Position numbers and translations under genes: made by a program | DNA from: JAYWIG01 sp043789035 | Lineage (GTDB): Bacteria; Pseudomonadota; Gammaproteobacteria; Burkholderiales; Burkholderiaceae_E | NCBI GenBank assembly: GCA_043789035.1 | Contig: JAYWIG010000198.1 | Coordinates: 1-44,189 of the forward strand | DNA: 44,189 nt | Direction of reading: 5' to 3' | In this document: positions 23,022 to 31,167 of the stretch, in pieces | Numbering within the stretch: position 1 is the stretch's first letter | How the letters are laid out: every line of letters starts with the position of its first letter | The notes under the pieces: model-generated | Database searches by the model: none | The model's input: the letters and a program-made list of their open reading frames with translations, nothing else | Told to the model about the DNA's origin: nothing

Positions 23022-24209
23022 CTATTTCTTAAACTCTTCATAACCAGCGACCTGAAGATCAAAACCGGCCATACTTGGCATTTTTCTTGGTTGCGAAAGC
23101 AAACGCATGCTGCCTACGCCAAGATCTTTCAAAATCTGTGCGCCTACCCCGTAGGTGCGCAAATCCATCTTGGCCTGTTTCTTGGCAATCGATACTTTGA
23201 GCTGTTTATTTTGATCCATTGATGCAAGCGCATCGAACTGCGCAAACACTGCATCAGAGCTTTGATTGCAATTCAGCAAAACAAGGACACCGGCACTTTG
23301 CTGAGAAATTAACTCCAAAGCTTTCAACACCGGCCAAGAATGGGTTGACCCTTGGACGTCGAGCAAATCAAGCACCGACAACGGTTCGTGCACACGCACC
23401 AAAGTTTCCGCGTCGGGGTTAATGGTGCCATGGACCAAAGCAAAATGTGGCGCGCCACTAGGCGCATCTCGATACGCCACCAAATTCATTTCACCATACG
23501 GCGTCTGAACGGTGCGCTCGCCAATACGCGAAATCAACGATTCATTGGCACTTCGGTAATGGATGAGATCGGCAATGGTGCCGATTTTTAACTGATGCAA
23601 TTTGGCGAATTCGATGAGATCAGGCAAACGCGCCATTTCGCCATCGTCTTTCATTATTTCGCAGATCACCGATGCTGGCGTTAATCCCGCCAGCCGAGCT
23701 AAATCACAGCCTGCTTCGGTATGCCCAGCACGCATTAGCACACCACCAGGCTGCGCACGCAACGGGAACACATGGCCAGGCTGAACAATGTCAGTGGGTT
23801 TGGCATAAACCGAAACTGCTACCTGCACCGTTCGCGCTCTATCAGCCGCTGAAATGCCAGTAGTTACGCCCTCGGCCGCTTCAATCGATGCTGTAAAGGC
23901 CGTACTGTGTTTGGTGCCATTTTTGGTGACCATCAAGTCCAGACCTAAACGCGCGCAATGCTCCTCGGTCAAAGTAAGGCAAATTAGCCCTCGCCCAAAC
24001 CTCGCCATGAAATTAATGGTTTCTGGGGTGACATGGTCTGCAGCCAGTACTAAATCGCCTTCATTCTCGCGATCTTCCTCATCGACCAGCACGACCATTC
24101 GGCCCGCTTTCATCTCAGCGATGATTTCTTGGGTAGAAGAGATCGCAGAGTGATTTGGATCTCGGGTCGTCTGCGGGATCGACCCAATAGAGGAGATGTT
24201 TGATTTCAT
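23022..24209 (-). CDS. ribB: 3,4-dihydroxy-2-butanone-4-phosphate synthase with degenerate GTP cyclohydrolase II domain (RibBX type)
   Basis: A 395-residue two-domain protein. The N-terminal RibB half (about 22-220) is intact: DEEDRENEGDLVLAADH, MARFGRGLICLTLTEEHCAR, TAFTASIEAAEGVTTGIS and HVFPLRAQPGGVLMRAGHTE. The C-terminal half has the RibA fold pattern (LVRVHEPLSVLDLL, then DLRTYGVGAQILKDLGVGSM) but lacks the three zinc-binding cysteines of the CxxD-x8-CxC region and the catalytic RQEGRGIGL segment. It should therefore not hydrolyse GTP. Such fused RibB with dead RibA is known as RibBX. A separate active RibA must be encoded elsewhere. No FMN riboswitch is recognisable in the short upstream gap. 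Confidence 0.95.
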   Translation of the reverse strand: MKSNISSIGSIPQTTRDPNHSAISSTQEIIAEMKAGRMVVLVDEEDRENEGDLVLAADHVTPETINFMARFGRGLICLTLTEEHCARLGLDLMVTKNGTKHSTAFTASIEAAEGVTTGISAADRARTVQVAVSVYAKPTDIVQPGHVFPLRAQPGGVLMRAGHTEAGCDLARLAGLTPASVICEIMKDDGEMARLPDLIEFAKLHQLKIGTIADLIHYRSANESLISRIGERTVQTPYGEMNLVAYRDAPSGAPHFALVHGTINPDAETLVRVHEPLSVLDLLDVQGSTHSWPVLKALELISQQSAGVLVLLNCNQSSDAVFAQFDALASMDQNKQLKVSIAKKQAKMDLRTYGVGAQILKDLGVGSMRLLSQPRKMPSMAGFDLQVAGYEEFKK

Positions 24210-24266
24210 CTCGCTATTTTACTCGCCCAAATCTCCCGTCTGGTCACTATTGAGCTCTAGAACAAC

Positions 24267-25376
24267 TTATTTACCCCAAACATCTTCAGCAATATCAAGC
24301 ACCAAGCGCAACTTTGAGCGCTGCGACTCTACCGCAATGTCGTTGCCGTGTACGGTACTTGAGAAGCCGCACTGAGGCGACAGCGCAAGTTGATCGAGTG
24401 GTACATACTTCGCCGCTTCGTCGATTCGACGCTTAATGGCGTCTTTGTCTTCAAGCTGGCCTACTTTGGTCGTTATAAGGCCGAGCACCATGGTTTTACC
24501 CTTAGGCAAGAAGCGAAGTGGCTTAAAGTCGCCCGATCGAGCGTCGTCATACTCCAAGAAGTACGCATCAACATTCATTTCTGACAGAAGCGCTTCGGCA
24601 ACCGGCTCATACCCTCCCTGCGCTGCCCAAGTACTTTTAAAGTTGCCACGGCAAAGATGTACAGCGATGGTCATTCCAGCCGGCTTTTGCGCCACGACAC
24701 GATTAATAAAGCTGGCATAGCGATGTGGTAACTCATTTGGATCATCGCCACGCGCACGCGCAGCTTCACGCATTTTTTCGTCGCACAAATAGGCTAAATT
24801 CGTATCGTCCATTTGTACATAGGTAGCGCCAGCCGCAGCTAATGAACGCAGTTCATCGCCATAGGCATTGGCAACGTCTTGATAAAACTCTTCCAAATCT
24901 GGGTAATGCGCTTTGCTAATGCCGGCACGGCCGCCACGAAAGTGCAACATAGTTGGCGAGGGAATCGAAACCTTGGCAACCTGCGATGTCTGGCTTTTCA
25001 AAAACTGAAAATCGGCCAACTGAATCTCTTGAGTGTGGCGAACTTTATCAACGACCTTCATCACAGGAGGGGCTAATTCCTGCGAGCCATCAGGCTTCAC
25101 AATCGTGACCGGTATATCGCTCTTTACGCCGCCGAGTTTCTCGAGAAAATCAACATGGAAATAGGTGCGGCGAAACTCACCGTCTGTGATAGCTTTTAAG
25201 CCCACATCCTCTTGGAACTTGACGATTTCGGTAATCGCTTTATCTTCGACCAAACGAAGCTGCTCTGCGGTAATCAAGCCCTTGGCTTTTTGGTCGCGCG
25301 CATCGAGCAAATACTTGGGGCGTAAAAAGCTGCCGACGTGATCGCCTCGAGCGGGCAAATGATAAGAAGTGGCCAT
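24267..25376 (-). CDS. Cobalamin-independent methionine synthase-like protein (MetE C-terminal domain family)
   Basis: A 369-residue TIM-barrel protein related to the C-terminal half of MetE, like Bacillus YxjG/YxjH. The opening RGDHVGSFLRPKYLL, the helix ITDGEFRRTYFHVDFLE, and the zinc-ligand regions AVHLCRGNF and LALSPQCGF (His/Cys and Cys) are present, with YVQMDDTNLAYLCD between. These stand-alone proteins may methylate homocysteine or work on other thiols; the methyl donor is uncertain. The ATG at 25376 has GGAG 7 bp upstream and replaces a TTG at 25388. It lies between the riboflavin genes and a Lin0512-family gene with which it is probably co-transcribed. Confidence 0.88.
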   Translation of the reverse strand: MATSYHLPARGDHVGSFLRPKYLLDARDQKAKGLITAEQLRLVEDKAITEIVKFQEDVGLKAITDGEFRRTYFHVDFLEKLGGVKSDIPVTIVKPDGSQELAPPVMKVVDKVRHTQEIQLADFQFLKSQTSQVAKVSIPSPTMLHFRGGRAGISKAHYPDLEEFYQDVANAYGDELRSLAAAGATYVQMDDTNLAYLCDEKMREAARARGDDPNELPHRYASFINRVVAQKPAGMTIAVHLCRGNFKSTWAAQGGYEPVAEALLSEMNVDAYFLEYDDARSGDFKPLRFLPKGKTMVLGLITTKVGQLEDKDAIKRRIDEAAKYVPLDQLALSPQCGFSSTVHGNDIAVESQRSKLRLVLDIAEDVWGK

Positions 25377-25437
25377 AAAAGTCTCCAAAACTCTATAAGT
25401 TATTTATGAAGTTAGTTATTAAACATCACCGTCGAGT

Positions 25438-25779
25438 TTAGCACTCGTCAAGGCTTACGATGACCGAGGCATTGGCAATAATGATGGAGTCAGCGCCTCG
25501 ATCTGACGGTATTTCCAGGCCACCTTTTACAGCCGTGACGGTAACCGTTCCATAGGGCAATTCTTTTGCCACAGCGGCAACATCGACCGCTTCTGGGTTC
25601 GGCACTGCGACGGTTACATCAACAAACATGTCTTGCGCGGTTTTGCCCACCATGCGGAAAAAACCAATGCTGCTGTGACGAATCGCGTCCGATACTGCAC
25701 GCCGCGCAGCTTTCGTCGAATCGCCACCGTGTACATCAACCCCCATACCCATTTCAGTTAAACAACGAATTCGCGCCAT
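25438..25779 (-). CDS. Lin0512-family conserved hypothetical protein
   Basis: A 113-residue protein that matches the Lin0512 family, of unknown function. Typical features are the opening RIRCLTEMGMGVDVHGGDST, KAARRAVSDAIRHSS with a strand of Arg and His, and the alternating beta pattern FVDVTVAVPNPEAVD and YGTVTVTAVKGGLEIP. There is no signal peptide or membrane helix, so it is likely a small cytoplasmic oligomeric protein. It is upstream of the MetE-like gene by 61 bp on the same strand and divergent from yghU. A link to one-carbon or thiol metabolism is only a guess from position. Confidence 0.72.
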   Translation of the reverse strand: MARIRCLTEMGMGVDVHGGDSTKAARRAVSDAIRHSSIGFFRMVGKTAQDMFVDVTVAVPNPEAVDVAAVAKELPYGTVTVTAVKGGLEIPSDRGADSIIIANASVIVSLDEC

Positions 25780-25863
25780 AGGTTTATTCCAGTTTTCAGT
25801 AATTGATAAGTCGCGCTATTCTGCATGAATCGCAATCCATTAACACCACTGGGCAAACGCAAA

Positions 25864-26739
25864 ATGACAGACAGCATCAAACAAGAAAGCAATACCTATG
25901 TACCTCCTAAGGTATGGGTATGGAACAAGGAAAATGGTGGTCAATTCGCCAGCATCAACCGACCTATCGCAGGTGCGACCCATGATAAAGAATTACCCGT
26001 CGGCCGCCATCCAATGCAACTTTATTCGCTGGCGACGCCCAACGGTGTAAAAGTCACAATCATGCTTGAAGAGCTACTGGCACTTGGCTTTAGTGGTGCC
26101 GAATATGACGCTTGGTTGATTCGTATCGTTGAGGGCCAACAATTTAGTAGCGGCTTCGTAGCGGCGAATCCTAACTCGAAAATTCCAGTCTTAGTTGATC
26201 GCAGCGGCTCGTCTCCCCAACGGGTATTCGAATCCGGCGCAATTCTCATGCATCTTGCCGAGAAGTTCGGCGTTTTACTACCTAGCTCTGGCCCTGAACG
26301 TACAGCGTGCCTTTCTTGGCTTTTTTGGCAAATGGGCAGTGCGCCTTATCTCGGCGGCGGTTTCGGACACTTCTATGCTTATGCGCCATTCAAAATCGAG
26401 TATGCCATTGATCGATTTGCTATGGAAATTAAACGCCAACTTGATGTGCTTGATCAACACCTTACACAGAATGAATACATGGCAGGTAAAGACTATTCCA
26501 TTGCCGATATTGCGATTTGGCCATGGTACGGTGCACTGGCAAAGGGCCTGCTGTATGGAAGTGGCGAGTTCTTACAAGTGCAAGAATACAAGTACGTTCA
26601 ACGTTGGGCCGAATTAATCGCCCAGCGCCCGGCGGTGAAACGCGGGCGCTTAGTTAATCGCGCAATGGGAGAGACTAGCGCCCAGATGCTCGAGCGACAT
26701 GACGCAAGCGATTTTGAAAAAATCACAACGGACGAGTAA
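25864..26739 (+). CDS. yghU: YghU-type glutathione S-transferase / disulfide-bond reductase
   Basis: A 291-residue protein closely similar over its whole length to E. coli YghU, a Nu-class GST that binds two glutathione molecules and has disulfide-bond reductase activity. Shared segments include FASINRPIAGATHDKELPVG, TPNGVKVTIMLEELLALG, the glutathione site FSSGFVAANPNSKIPVL, GGGFGHFYAYAPFKIEYAI and the end ERHDASDFE. The ATG at 25864 (MTDS...) matches the E. coli start; an upstream ATG at 25825 would add 13 residues and cannot be excluded. It is divergent from the Lin0512 gene. Confidence 0.94.
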   Translation: MTDSIKQESNTYVPPKVWVWNKENGGQFASINRPIAGATHDKELPVGRHPMQLYSLATPNGVKVTIMLEELLALGFSGAEYDAWLIRIVEGQQFSSGFVAANPNSKIPVLVDRSGSSPQRVFESGAILMHLAEKFGVLLPSSGPERTACLSWLFWQMGSAPYLGGGFGHFYAYAPFKIEYAIDRFAMEIKRQLDVLDQHLTQNEYMAGKDYSIADIAIWPWYGALAKGLLYGSGEFLQVQEYKYVQRWAELIAQRPAVKRGRLVNRAMGETSAQMLERHDASDFEKITTDE

Positions 26740-27282
26740 AGGTAAACTACCCATCTACTATGCCGTCTTAGGCGCCACACATGCGTTTAAGCAAGTCTCG
26801 CCCTACAGAATGGTTGCGCAGTTTGCTTGGCATCGCCGCTTTACCTTTAGGGTTTTCGGTTCCATTTTCAAAGCCTGTTAAATCATGACCTTTTTGATGC
26901 TTAAACGCGCAACCCTTCGATAGACTTACCAAGTGCTTTCATTAACACAGCACTTAGGTCCATGACGGTGCTTGTTCCGTTCGCCAAGCGCTGGTTTTTG
27001 CAGCGCTGCCTTCATCTGGCCAGCTGTCGCACAAGTTTCACGGCTAAGGAACAAATAAACAGCGACGGTGGGGCGCTTGCGCTTATGCCGCTTTGATGCA
27101 GTGACGTTATTGTTAGACAGCATGCCGCAAGAAGCGATGGATATCGCTCAACTTTGTGCCGCTGCTGCCAGTCTCAAAACAAACCCTTTTGCGACCTTTC
27201 GCATCTCACGGCAGGATTTACGGCGGATGTTGACTAGGCATGCCTTTTGCTTGCGTCACACTCACTAACCACGGAGTGTTTC
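26740..27282. other. 543-bp stretch without a convincing gene
   Basis: No frame here gives a recognisable protein. The only ORF with some character is 26781-26888 (+), 35 codons starting MRLSKSRPTEWLRSLLG, with a hydrophobic run resembling a truncated signal peptide and no Shine-Dalgarno. A 65-codon basic frame on the minus strand (26926-27123) matches nothing known. No tRNA, strong terminator or insertion-sequence end was seen. The stretch separates yghU from the cupin gene and may hold the remains of deleted genes. Confidence 0.5.
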
Positions 27283-27633
27283 ATGGGCAACGACAGAGTT
27301 TTTCGAAGTGCAGATTTCCTTCAACCAACGGATGGGGAACCAATTCGCTCAGTCATCAAGCAAACGGTGGACGCCGCTATTGTGTCGTGGTACGTCAAGC
27401 CAGGACAAAGCATCACCGCCCACGTGCATCCAAGTGGCCAGGACACTTGGACAGTCTTGTCGGGTCGTGGCGAATATCAACTTGAAACCGCTGGTACGAG
27501 TCGCACCATTTCAGCGGGGGACGTTGCTGTTGCACCAAGAGGTTGCGTGCACGGCGTTTACAACTCTGGTGGTGCGCCGTTAATTTTTGTTTCCGTTGTC
27601 TGCCCTGCAGACTCAGGCTATGAGTTGGGGTGA
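27283..27633 (+). CDS. Small cupin-domain protein
   Basis: A 116-residue single-domain cupin. The metal-binding motif 1 reads HVHPSGQDTWTVLSGRGEY (the H-x-H-x-x-x-x-E type, here with Gln/Asp around the Glu position), and motif 2 is AVAPRGCVHGVYNSG with its conserved His. The ATG at 27283 has GGAG about 7 bp upstream, better than the earlier TTG at 27247. Cupins of this size include isomerases, dioxygenases and sugar-binding regulators; the role cannot be set from sequence. It is convergent with ribE, 15 bp away. Confidence 0.82.
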   Translation: MGNDRVFRSADFLQPTDGEPIRSVIKQTVDAAIVSWYVKPGQSITAHVHPSGQDTWTVLSGRGEYQLETAGTSRTISAGDVAVAPRGCVHGVYNSGGAPLIFVSVVCPADSGYELG

Positions 27634-27648
27634 CGCCAGTCTTAATTA

Positions 27649-28257
27649 TTAGCCTTGAAAACTTCCCATGCGCTCCAAATACCGAGCGATCAAATCAATT
27701 TCTACATTCACAGCATCGCCCTCTTTCAAATGCCTTAGTGTAGTCACTTGAATCGTATGCGGGATGAGGTTGATACTGATGATCGCACCATCACTCGTAT
27801 CGACCACTGAGTTCGTCGTTAAGCTTACGCCGTTAATCGTCGCCGAACCTTTATAAGCAAAATATTTAGCGAGGCTTTTAGGAACTAAAACATCAAGCTT
27901 CCAGCTTTCGGCTATCTCTTTAAACACCACGACTTTGCCAACGCCATCAACGTGGCCGCTGACTAGATGCCCGCCTAAACGATCACCGAGGGCCAAGGCT
28001 TTTTCTAAATTCACGTCGCCGATATCCGACAAGCCCATGGTTTTGGTAAGACTTTCCTTAGATACATCGACATCGAACTCGTTGGCTTCTTTACGAACAC
28101 CAACTGCCGTCATGCAGGCACCCTGGATTGCAATACTATCGCCGAGGTTTACATCATCTAAACCCAAGGCGCCGGCGGATATTGTCAAGCGCACCCCATC
28201 ACCCAAGGTAGTAATTTTAGCTATACGTCCAACGGTCGCTACGATACCTGTAAACAT
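27649..28257 (-). CDS. ribE: Riboflavin synthase subunit alpha
   Basis: A 202-residue enzyme that dismutates two molecules of 6,7-dimethyl-8-ribityllumazine to riboflavin. The two repeated lumazine-binding barrels are visible: MFTGIVATVGRIAKI with GDSIAIQGACMTAV in the first, and LGGHLVSGHVDGVGKVV with GSATINGVSLT in the second. The start lies 1 bp after the ribD stop, showing an operon. The rest of the pathway (ribB, ribH) is about 3.4 kb away on the same strand, beyond four accessory genes. Confidence 0.96.
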   Translation of the reverse strand: MFTGIVATVGRIAKITTLGDGVRLTISAGALGLDDVNLGDSIAIQGACMTAVGVRKEANEFDVDVSKESLTKTMGLSDIGDVNLEKALALGDRLGGHLVSGHVDGVGKVVVFKEIAESWKLDVLVPKSLAKYFAYKGSATINGVSLTTNSVVDTSDGAIISINLIPHTIQVTTLRHLKEGDAVNVEIDLIARYLERMGSFQG

Positions 28258-28258
28258 G

Positions 28259-29389
28259 TCAAGCTTTCATAAAGGAGTCTTTTCGGCGCGCACGCAAGCG
28301 AATATCTTCACCGATACGATCAACCGCAATAAATTCAAATTCGTGTTTTTGAGATAACGATGCCACTTCCGGCAAGTCGGCAAAAGACTGGCCGGCACCA
28401 ATCAATGACGGAGCGACGTACAACAATAACTCATCAACTAAACCTTCGCGCAATAGAGAACCGTTGAGCTTGCCCCCCGCTTCGACATGCACTTCGCTCC
28501 AACCCCGTTCGCACAACATTCGCATAACTCCCTGCAAGTCAGTCTTTGGCCGACCTTCTTTGAACGCACCTGGTTGAGCAACCACTTCGGCACCGCGCGC
28601 TTGCAATTGCGCTATTTTTGTTGAATGCATCGACAAATCGGTCGCTGCAATAATCAGCACAGGCCCAGCTTCGAATATCTTTGCATTCACATCAATATCT
28701 AACGCCGAATCAAGAACAACTCTCAACGGTTGTCTGGTAGTTTCAACTGCCCGTATATTCAATTGCGGATTATCGTCTCGAACGGTGCCTATACCGGTAA
28801 GAATTAAACAGCTTTGTGCCCGCCATGAATGGCCATCATTGCGCGCCGCTTCTGATGTAATCCATTGGCTACGACCGTCACTCAAGGCTACCCGTGCATC
28901 AAGACTCATACCCGCCTTCATCCGCACATAGGGGCGATTTCGAGTCACACGTGAAATAAAACCGGGGTTTAGTTCTTTAGCTTCTCGTTCGAGGAGGCCA
29001 CAACGCACAACAATTCCTACCGCGCGCAACTTATCAAAGCCTTGCCCGTTGACCAAAGGGTTAGGGTCGCTCATTGCGGCAATCACGGTACCTAGTTGCT
29101 CGCGCACCAATGCGTCTGCACATGGTGGCGTTCGACCAAAATGGCTACAGGGCTCTAAGGTTACATAAGCAGTTGCGCCGCGTACTTGATGACCCTTTGC
29201 CTGAGCGTCCCGAATCGCGAGAACTTCAGCATGCGGCCCGCCAACGATTTGATGCCAGCCCTCGCCTATGATTTGGTTATCGCGCACAATCACGCAACCC
29301 ACTCGCGGATTAGGGCTAGTAGTAAATAGCCCGCGCTTAGCAAGTTCTAAGGCGCGGCTCATGAATTGATGATCTGCTTCGGTAAACAT
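28259..29389 (-). CDS. ribD: Bifunctional diaminohydroxyphosphoribosylaminopyrimidine deaminase / 5-amino-6-(5-phosphoribosylamino)uracil reductase
   Basis: A 376-residue two-domain enzyme for the second and third steps of riboflavin synthesis. The deaminase zinc site is clear: GGPHAEVLAI (His and catalytic Glu) and TLEPCSHFGRTPPCADAL (two Cys). The reductase domain starts near residue 150 with RPYVRMKAGMSLDARVAL and SQWITSEAARNDGH. The ATG at 29389 aligns with the E. coli RibD N-terminus; an upstream in-frame start would run into the divergent gene. No Shine-Dalgarno is visible. The start codon is 11 bp from the start codon of the divergent ThDP-enzyme gene. Confidence 0.96.
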   Translation of the reverse strand: MFTEADHQFMSRALELAKRGLFTTSPNPRVGCVIVRDNQIIGEGWHQIVGGPHAEVLAIRDAQAKGHQVRGATAYVTLEPCSHFGRTPPCADALVREQLGTVIAAMSDPNPLVNGQGFDKLRAVGIVVRCGLLEREAKELNPGFISRVTRNRPYVRMKAGMSLDARVALSDGRSQWITSEAARNDGHSWRAQSCLILTGIGTVRDDNPQLNIRAVETTRQPLRVVLDSALDIDVNAKIFEAGPVLIIAATDLSMHSTKIAQLQARGAEVVAQPGAFKEGRPKTDLQGVMRMLCERGWSEVHVEAGGKLNGSLLREGLVDELLLYVAPSLIGAGQSFADLPEVASLSQKHEFEFIAVDRIGEDIRLRARRKDSFMKA

Positions 29390-29400
29390 AGTTGAATTGT

Positions 29401-31149
29401 ATGAGTACAGAGAATATTCAAAAAAATATCCCCCGCATTGGTGGCCACATTCTGGCCGATGGTTTAGTTGCACAAGGCGTTGACACCATATTCGGTGTAC
29501 CTGGCGAAAGCTATTTAGCGGTGCTCGATGGCCTGTACCCTCATGGCGATAAAGTGCAATTCGTCATTTGTCGACAAGAAGGCGGCGCTGGTTTTATGGC
29601 GGATGCTTATGCGAAACTCACTGGCAAACCCGGAGTCCTGATGGTGACTCGCGGGCCAGGTGCAAGCAACGCAGCGATTGCAATTCATAGCGCACATCAA
29701 GATTCCGTGCCTTTAGTTGTGCTGATCGGCCAGGTAGGTAACGATTTTGTGGAACGCGAAGCCTTTCAAGAAGTCGATTACCGTCGCATGTTTGGTCAAA
29801 TGACGAAATGGGTCACGCAGATTGATCGCGCCGAACGCGTTCCTGAGTATTTAGCCCAAGCATTTCAAAAAGCACTAAGCGGTCGCATGGGGCCCGTCGT
29901 CTTAGCTTTGCCAGAAGATATGCTCACCGCGACTGCATCCGTTGCGGATGCAAAAAAAGTGATGCCAATCCGCGCAGACGTATCGGCGCAACAGATTGAA
30001 CAATTCAGCGCACTATTGGCAGCAGCCAAAAACCCATTCATTATTCTCGGTGGCTCAGGATGGACTGCACAAGCATGCTCACATATTCGGCAGTTTTTAG
30101 AAGCGAACAATCTCGCAGCAGGTTGTGCGTTTAGATTTCAAGACTTGCTTAGCAATCACCACACAAACTACGCAGGGGATGTTGGCATTGGCATTAACCC
30201 GAAGCTTTCAGCGCGCATCAAAGCGTCGGACTTAGTGATAGCCATTGGGCCATTGCTGGGCGAGATGACAACATCGGGCTACACCCTTTTTGAAGGCACA
30301 AATCCACAACAAAAGCTGATTCACGTTCACGCCGGCATTGACTCCTTAGGCCGCGTTTACCAAGCCGATTTAATGATTAACGCTGGCATGCCTGAAATTG
30401 CCGAAGCGCTCAGCGATGTGGCTGTCGGCGATACAGCTTGGCTAAGCGCTCAATTACAGAACACCCAATCGGCACGCGCCGATTACGAAGCTTGGCAAAC
30501 ACAACCTCCCATCGCTAGAGACACAGCATCGGCCAAACTCGACATTTGGCAGTGCATGCAAGTATTAGCAAAGATAGCGCCAAAAGACACCATCATCACC
30601 AACGGCGCAGGTAACTTCGCCACTTGGGCACACCGCTTCTTTCGCTATGAAAGCTTAGAAACAGGCAGAACCCAACTCGCACCAACATCCGGCTCTATGG
30701 GTTACGGCATACCTGCAGCAGTCGCCGCCGCCATTGCACTCAAAGTACAAGATAAAACCGTCATCTGCTTCGCAGGAGATGGTGACTTCCTCATGACTGG
30801 ACAAGAAATTTCAACAGCCCATCAGGCCGGCGTTGGCTTTGTTGTCATAGTTTTCAACAACGGCATGTACGGCACCATCCGTATGCATCAAGAACGCGAG
30901 TTCCCAGCTCGTGTAAGCGGCACTCAACTGAAAAACCCAAGCTTCACGAAATACGCGGAGGCATTTGGCGGGTCTGGTGAACTAGTAGAAACAACGGATG
31001 AATTTGAACCGGCACTCGTCAGGGCTCTACTTTTCGCAAAATCCAATAATTGCGTTGCGCTTATCGAACTAAAGATGAACCCCGAAGCCATCACACCAAA
31101 TGCAAGTATTGAACAAATTCGGGCAAATGCACAAAAGTCCGGGAAGTAA
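29401..31149 (+). CDS. Thiamine-diphosphate-dependent enzyme, acetolactate synthase large-subunit-like
   Basis: A 582-residue ThDP enzyme with the usual three domains: N-terminal pyrimidine-binding domain with the catalytic Glu36 in FGVPGESYLAVLDGLY, a central domain from about 190 to 330, and a C-terminal domain with the ThDP/Mg motif GDGDFLMTGQEIS...VFNN and SMGYGIPAAVAAAI. It resembles acetolactate synthase large subunits but lies without an ilvN-like regulatory gene, and paralogues include glyoxylate carboligase, sulfoacetaldehyde acetyltransferase and benzoylformate decarboxylase-like enzymes. The true substrate is therefore open. The ATG at 29401 lacks a Shine-Dalgarno and lies 11 bp from the ribD start. 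Confidence 0.85.
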   Translation: MSTENIQKNIPRIGGHILADGLVAQGVDTIFGVPGESYLAVLDGLYPHGDKVQFVICRQEGGAGFMADAYAKLTGKPGVLMVTRGPGASNAAIAIHSAHQDSVPLVVLIGQVGNDFVEREAFQEVDYRRMFGQMTKWVTQIDRAERVPEYLAQAFQKALSGRMGPVVLALPEDMLTATASVADAKKVMPIRADVSAQQIEQFSALLAAAKNPFIILGGSGWTAQACSHIRQFLEANNLAAGCAFRFQDLLSNHHTNYAGDVGIGINPKLSARIKASDLVIAIGPLLGEMTTSGYTLFEGTNPQQKLIHVHAGIDSLGRVYQADLMINAGMPEIAEALSDVAVGDTAWLSAQLQNTQSARADYEAWQTQPPIARDTASAKLDIWQCMQVLAKIAPKDTIITNGAGNFATWAHRFFRYESLETGRTQLAPTSGSMGYGIPAAVAAAIALKVQDKTVICFAGDGDFLMTGQEISTAHQAGVGFVVIVFNNGMYGTIRMHQEREFPARVSGTQLKNPSFTKYAEAFGGSGELVETTDEFEPALVRALLFAKSNNCVALIELKMNPEAITPNASIEQIRANAQKSGK

Positions 31150-31167
31150 CTCACCAGTCCAAAATTG

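Noticed and set aside
24210..24266. Possible FMN riboswitch before ribB
   Set aside because: The gap is only 57 bp and none of the conserved RFN element sequence is present.
26926..27123. Minus-strand ORF of 65 codons in the gene-free stretch
   Set aside because: Its basic composition looked transposase-like at first, but no motif, start signal or homologous pattern could be recognised.
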